A stretch of DNA of 64,000 nt from Bacteroidota bacterium (lineage in GTDB: Bacteria > Bacteroidota > Bacteroidia > Bacteroidales > FEN-979), in contig JAPLDF010000075.1 in assembly GCA_026391835.1 (NCBI GenBank), positions 1 through 64,000 on the forward strand. Reading direction: 5' to 3'. Below the pieces are notes generated by a model. The model saw only the letters and a program-made list of their open reading frames with translations, searched no databases and was not told where the DNA came from. Numbering within the stretch: position 1 is the first letter of the stretch; each line of letters opens with the position of its first letter. A program made the translations under genes and the position numbers. Below, piece by piece: positions 61,773 through 64,000 of this stretch.

Positions 61773-62612
61773 ATGGGACAAAAGACCAATCCGATTGCTA
61801 ACAGGTTAGGCATCATCCGCGGCTGGGATTCAAACTGGTTCGGCGGGAAGAATTTTGAGCCCAAGCTGGTCGAGGACGATAAAATTCGTAAGTATTTGAA
61901 TGCCCGTCTGGCCAAGGCTGGTATTGCGAAAATAGTCATTGAACGTACCTTGAAGCTTGTAACTGTTACCATTCACACCGCACGACCGGGTATTATTATC
62001 GGAAAAGGTGGCCAGGAAGTTGACAAATTGAAGGAGGAGTTGAAAAAGATCACCAAGAAGGAGATCCAGATCAACATTTCTGAAATCAAACGTCCGGAAA
62101 TCGATGCAGTTATTGTGGGCAATACGGTAGCAAGCCAGATTGAAGGCCGCATATCTTACCGTCGTGCGATCAAAACTTCCATTGCCTCAGCAATGAGGAT
62201 CGGTGCCGAAGGTATTAAAATCATGATTTCAGGTCGCGTCGGTGGTGCTGAAATGGCACGTCGCGAACAATATAAGGAAGGGCGAATTCCTCTTCATACA
62301 TTCCGCGCTGACATTGATTATGCCACGGCCGAAGCCCATACAACCTATGGTATTATTGGTATCAAGGTATGGATTTGCAAAGGTGACATTTATGGTCGTC
62401 CTGACCTGGTGCCCGATGCATCTGCAACCAAAGTAAAGCCTGCACAACATCGTGGCGGCGATCGTCCGGGTGACCGGGATCGTGGACGCGGCGATCGTGG
62501 CGGTGACAGAGGTGGAGATCGTGGCGGAGATCGTGGCGGCGACAGAAGCAATGACCGTCGCGGTGATCGTGGCCCTGCCAGAGATGCCGGAAGTTCACGC
62601 GGAAGAAGATAA
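61773..62612 (+). CDS. rpsC: Ribosomal protein S3 with an RGD-rich C-terminal extension
   Basis: 279 residues; the conserved part ends near 219. [20 protein letters not shown], the KH-domain [10 protein letters not shown] and [12 protein letters not shown] are standard. The last 50-60 residues are repeats of GDRG with Arg, Gly and Asp (for example [17 protein letters not shown]), ending SSRGRR. Such a tail would be disordered and could bind RNA; it is encoded in frame with no break. Confidence 0.94.
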   Translation: MGQKTNPIANRLGIIRGWDSNWFGGKNFEPKLVEDDKIRKYLNARLAKAGIAKIVIERTLKLVTVTIHTARPGIIIGKGGQEVDKLKEELKKITKKEIQINISEIKRPEIDAVIVGNTVASQIEGRISYRRAIKTSIASAMRIGAEGIKIMISGRVGGAEMARREQYKEGRIPLHTFRADIDYATAEAHTTYGIIGIKVWICKGDIYGRPDLVPDASATKVKPAQHRGGDRPGDRDRGRGDRGGDRGGDRGGDRGGDRSNDRRGDRGPARDAGSSRGRR

Positions 62613-62646
62613 TTGATAGCAACGTAACCAAAAATATAATTGAATA

Positions 62647-63075
62647 ATGTTACAGCCAAAGAAAACAAAATACAGAAAACAGCAGAAAGGAAAGATGAAG
62701 GGCAATGCCCAGCGTGGTCATCAACTCGCTTTTGGCTCATTCGGTATCAAGACACTGGAAGAAGCATGGATCACTGGCCGTCAGATTGAAGCAGCCCGTC
62801 AGGCGATCACCCGTCATATGAAACGTGAAGGTCAGCTTTGGATCCGCATTTTCCCGGATAAACCGGTCACCAAAAAACCTGCTGAAGTCCGTATGGGTAA
62901 AGGAAAGGGAGCTCCCGAATATTTCGTAGCCCGTATCAATCCAGGCAGGATTCTCTTTGAAATCGAAGGCGTACCTATGGTTATCGCGAAGGAAGCTCTT
63001 CGCCTTGGAGCCCAGAAACTCCCTGTGCAAACCAAAACAGTTATGCGTAAGGATTACGTAGAAGAAGCAATATAG
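62647..63075 (+). CDS. rplP: Ribosomal protein L16
   Basis: 142 residues. [43 protein letters not shown] and [14 protein letters not shown] are invariant. Helps position tRNA in the A site. Confidence 0.97.
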   Translation: MLQPKKTKYRKQQKGKMKGNAQRGHQLAFGSFGIKTLEEAWITGRQIEAARQAITRHMKREGQLWIRIFPDKPVTKKPAEVRMGKGKGAPEYFVARINPGRILFEIEGVPMVIAKEALRLGAQKLPVQTKTVMRKDYVEEAI

Positions 63076-63123
63076 TGAGATGTACGGGTGATTCATAGAA
63101 TTTCCCAACAACAAAAAAGAAAA

Positions 63124-63345
63124 ATGGAACAGAAAGTTATCAGAGAATTAACATCGGCTGAAATCCTGGAGAGGATGGATGAAGAAAAGCGTCAGCTTAC
63201 CAAACTTAAGCTCAACCATGCTGTTTCTCCATTGGAAAATCCAAATAAAATCAAGGCGTATCGTAAGACTATCGCACGTCTTGAGACGGAATTACGTCGC
63301 CGAGTGCTGAAGGGTGAAACAATCACTAAAACTGGTAAGATTTAG
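63124..63345 (+). CDS. rpmC: Ribosomal protein L29
   Basis: 73 residues from ATG 63124 ([20 protein letters not shown]). Two helices with the conserved [31 protein letters not shown]. In-frame sequence upstream to 63088 is excluded. Confidence 0.95.
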   Translation: MEQKVIRELTSAEILERMDEEKRQLTKLKLNHAVSPLENPNKIKAYRKTIARLETELRRRVLKGETITKTGKI

Positions 63346-63348
63346 TAA

Positions 63349-63368
63349 AGACGCACCGCAGTGCGTCT
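63349..63368. repeat. Short palindrome between rpmC and rpsQ
   Basis: AGACGCAC, a 4-nt loop CGCA, then GTGCGTCT; it begins 4 nt after the rpmC stop. It would form a compact hairpin within the ribosomal mRNA. It has the look of a REP-like repeat. Confidence 0.75.
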
Positions 63369-63382
63369 CCAAAAGAGACAAT

Positions 63383-63640
63383 ATGGAAACGAGAAACCTC
63401 AGAAAAGAAAAAACCGGTATCGTTGTCAGCAACAAAATGGAGAAATCTGTCGTCGTTGCGGTAGAACGTAAGGTAAAGCATCCCAAATACGGAAAGTTCG
63501 TTAAGAAATCTTCCCGGTTCATGGCCCACGATGATCAGAATGAATGCAGCGAGGGTGATAAAGTGCGGATAGCAGAAACCAGGCCGCTCAGTAAAAATAA
63601 GTGTTGGAGACTTGTCGAAATCATCGAAAAGGTTAAATAG
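63383..63640 (+). CDS. rpsQ: Ribosomal protein S17
   Basis: 85 residues from ATG 63383 ([22 protein letters not shown]); the open frame upstream covers the palindrome and is not coding. [23 protein letters not shown] and [14 protein letters not shown] are conserved. Confidence 0.95.
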   Translation: METRNLRKEKTGIVVSNKMEKSVVVAVERKVKHPKYGKFVKKSSRFMAHDDQNECSEGDKVRIAETRPLSKNKCWRLVEIIEKVK

Positions 63641-63642
63641 CT

Positions 63643-64000
63643 ATGATACAGCAAGAGTCAAGATTAACAGTCGCAGATAACAGCGGTGCCAAGGAAGTCC
63701 TTTGTATTAAGGTACTGGGTGGCACGCGCAAACGGTACGCCAGGGTTGGTGACCGGATCATTGTAACGGTGAAGCACGCGCTGCCTTCCGGTAACATTAA
63801 GAAGGGTACAGTGTCGAAAGCTGTTGTCGTAAGAACTAAAAAGGAGACCCGCCGTGCAGATGGTTCCTATATCAGGTTTGACGACAACGCCGTGGTGTTG
63901 CTCAACAATGCCGGTGAAATGATCGGTACCCGTATCTTTGGACCAGTTGCCAGGGAGTTACGCGAAAAACAATTCATGAAAATCGTTTCTTTAGCACCTG
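63643..64000 (+). CDS. rplN: Ribosomal protein L14, cut by the window edge
   Basis: 119 complete codons are visible from ATG 63643: [19 protein letters not shown] at the start and [20 protein letters not shown] near the end. The family is about 122 residues, so only a few codons lie beyond 64000. No stop codon is present before the edge. Confidence 0.95.
   Translation, partial: MIQQESRLTVADNSGAKEVLCIKVLGGTRKRYARVGDRIIVTVKHALPSGNIKKGTVSKAVVVRTKKETRRADGSYIRFDDNAVVLLNNAGEMIGTRIFGPVARELREKQFMKIVSLAP

Noticed and set aside
62390-62740. Arg/Pro/Ser-rich antisense frame over the rpsC tail
   Set aside because: It is the complement of the GDR repeats of S3 and has no promoter or family match.

Overview
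The window comes from a chromosome of the phylum Bacteroidota. Signs of this are the TAnnTTTG-type -7 promoter elements before many genes, the near absence of Shine-Dalgarno sites, the gene order CBS protein / POTRA-barrel protein / nadK / porG-like / uppS / bamA / two ompH (skp) genes, a fused secDF, several type IX secretion (T9SS) related proteins, FISUMP-domain surface proteins, DUF4290 and DUF4492 proteins, and a str operon (rpsL-rpsG-fusA) that runs straight into the S10 operon. The sequence does not settle a genus. No phage, IS element, transposase, CRISPR array or reverse transcriptase was seen.

Layout. 1-549 is non-coding and holds a 15-bp inverted repeat. 550-8345 carries two tandem secreted proteins built from Fn3-like repeats and FISUMP modules (637 and 1946 residues). 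8346-8758 holds a perfect 19-bp inverted repeat, tRNA-Gln and heptamer repeats. 8759-16748 encodes a DUF2723 GT-C-like membrane protein, lgt, a MurG-like glycosyltransferase, dprA, rsgA and a CBS protein. 16752-24872 is an envelope-biogenesis cluster (POTRA-barrel protein, nadK, porG-like, uppS, bamA, two skp/ompH genes). 24926-29281, on the minus strand, holds DUF4492, two TPM-domain proteins, lemA and htpG. 29495-36415 holds ilvE (+), then pyrF, prfA, purM and a PorE-like OmpA protein (-). 36535-40469 (-) holds secDF and a HEAT-like protein. 40646-43117 (+) is an arginine decarboxylase / deoxyhypusine-synthase-like pair. 43132-51708 (-) holds an ABC-2 exporter, dnaJ, grpE, murA, a DUF4290 protein and pcrA. 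51934-54774 (+) holds an M1 aminopeptidase with a T9SS sorting domain and a TylF-like methyltransferase. 55146-64000 (+) is the ribosomal cluster from rpsL to rplN, the last gene cut by the window edge.

The most striking observations are these. (1) rpsL is broken by what looks like a 7-nt deletion exactly at the conserved PKKPN loop, while all its neighbours are intact. (2) The long rpsL leader lies between two promoters and contains a chain of hairpins. (3) A PorE-like OmpA protein ends in what looks like a retropepsin-fold domain whose catalytic D-T/S-G has become D-S-K. (4) Five clear intergenic loci carry arrays of different but related 7-nt repeats, several arranged as inverted pairs. 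(5) Palindromic elements sit inside the essential ribosomal operon. (6) MurA has Asp in place of the catalytic Cys, which predicts fosfomycin resistance. (7) Ribosomal protein S3 carries an RGD-rich tail.

Assignments rest on reading protein motifs and gene order; no database search was run.
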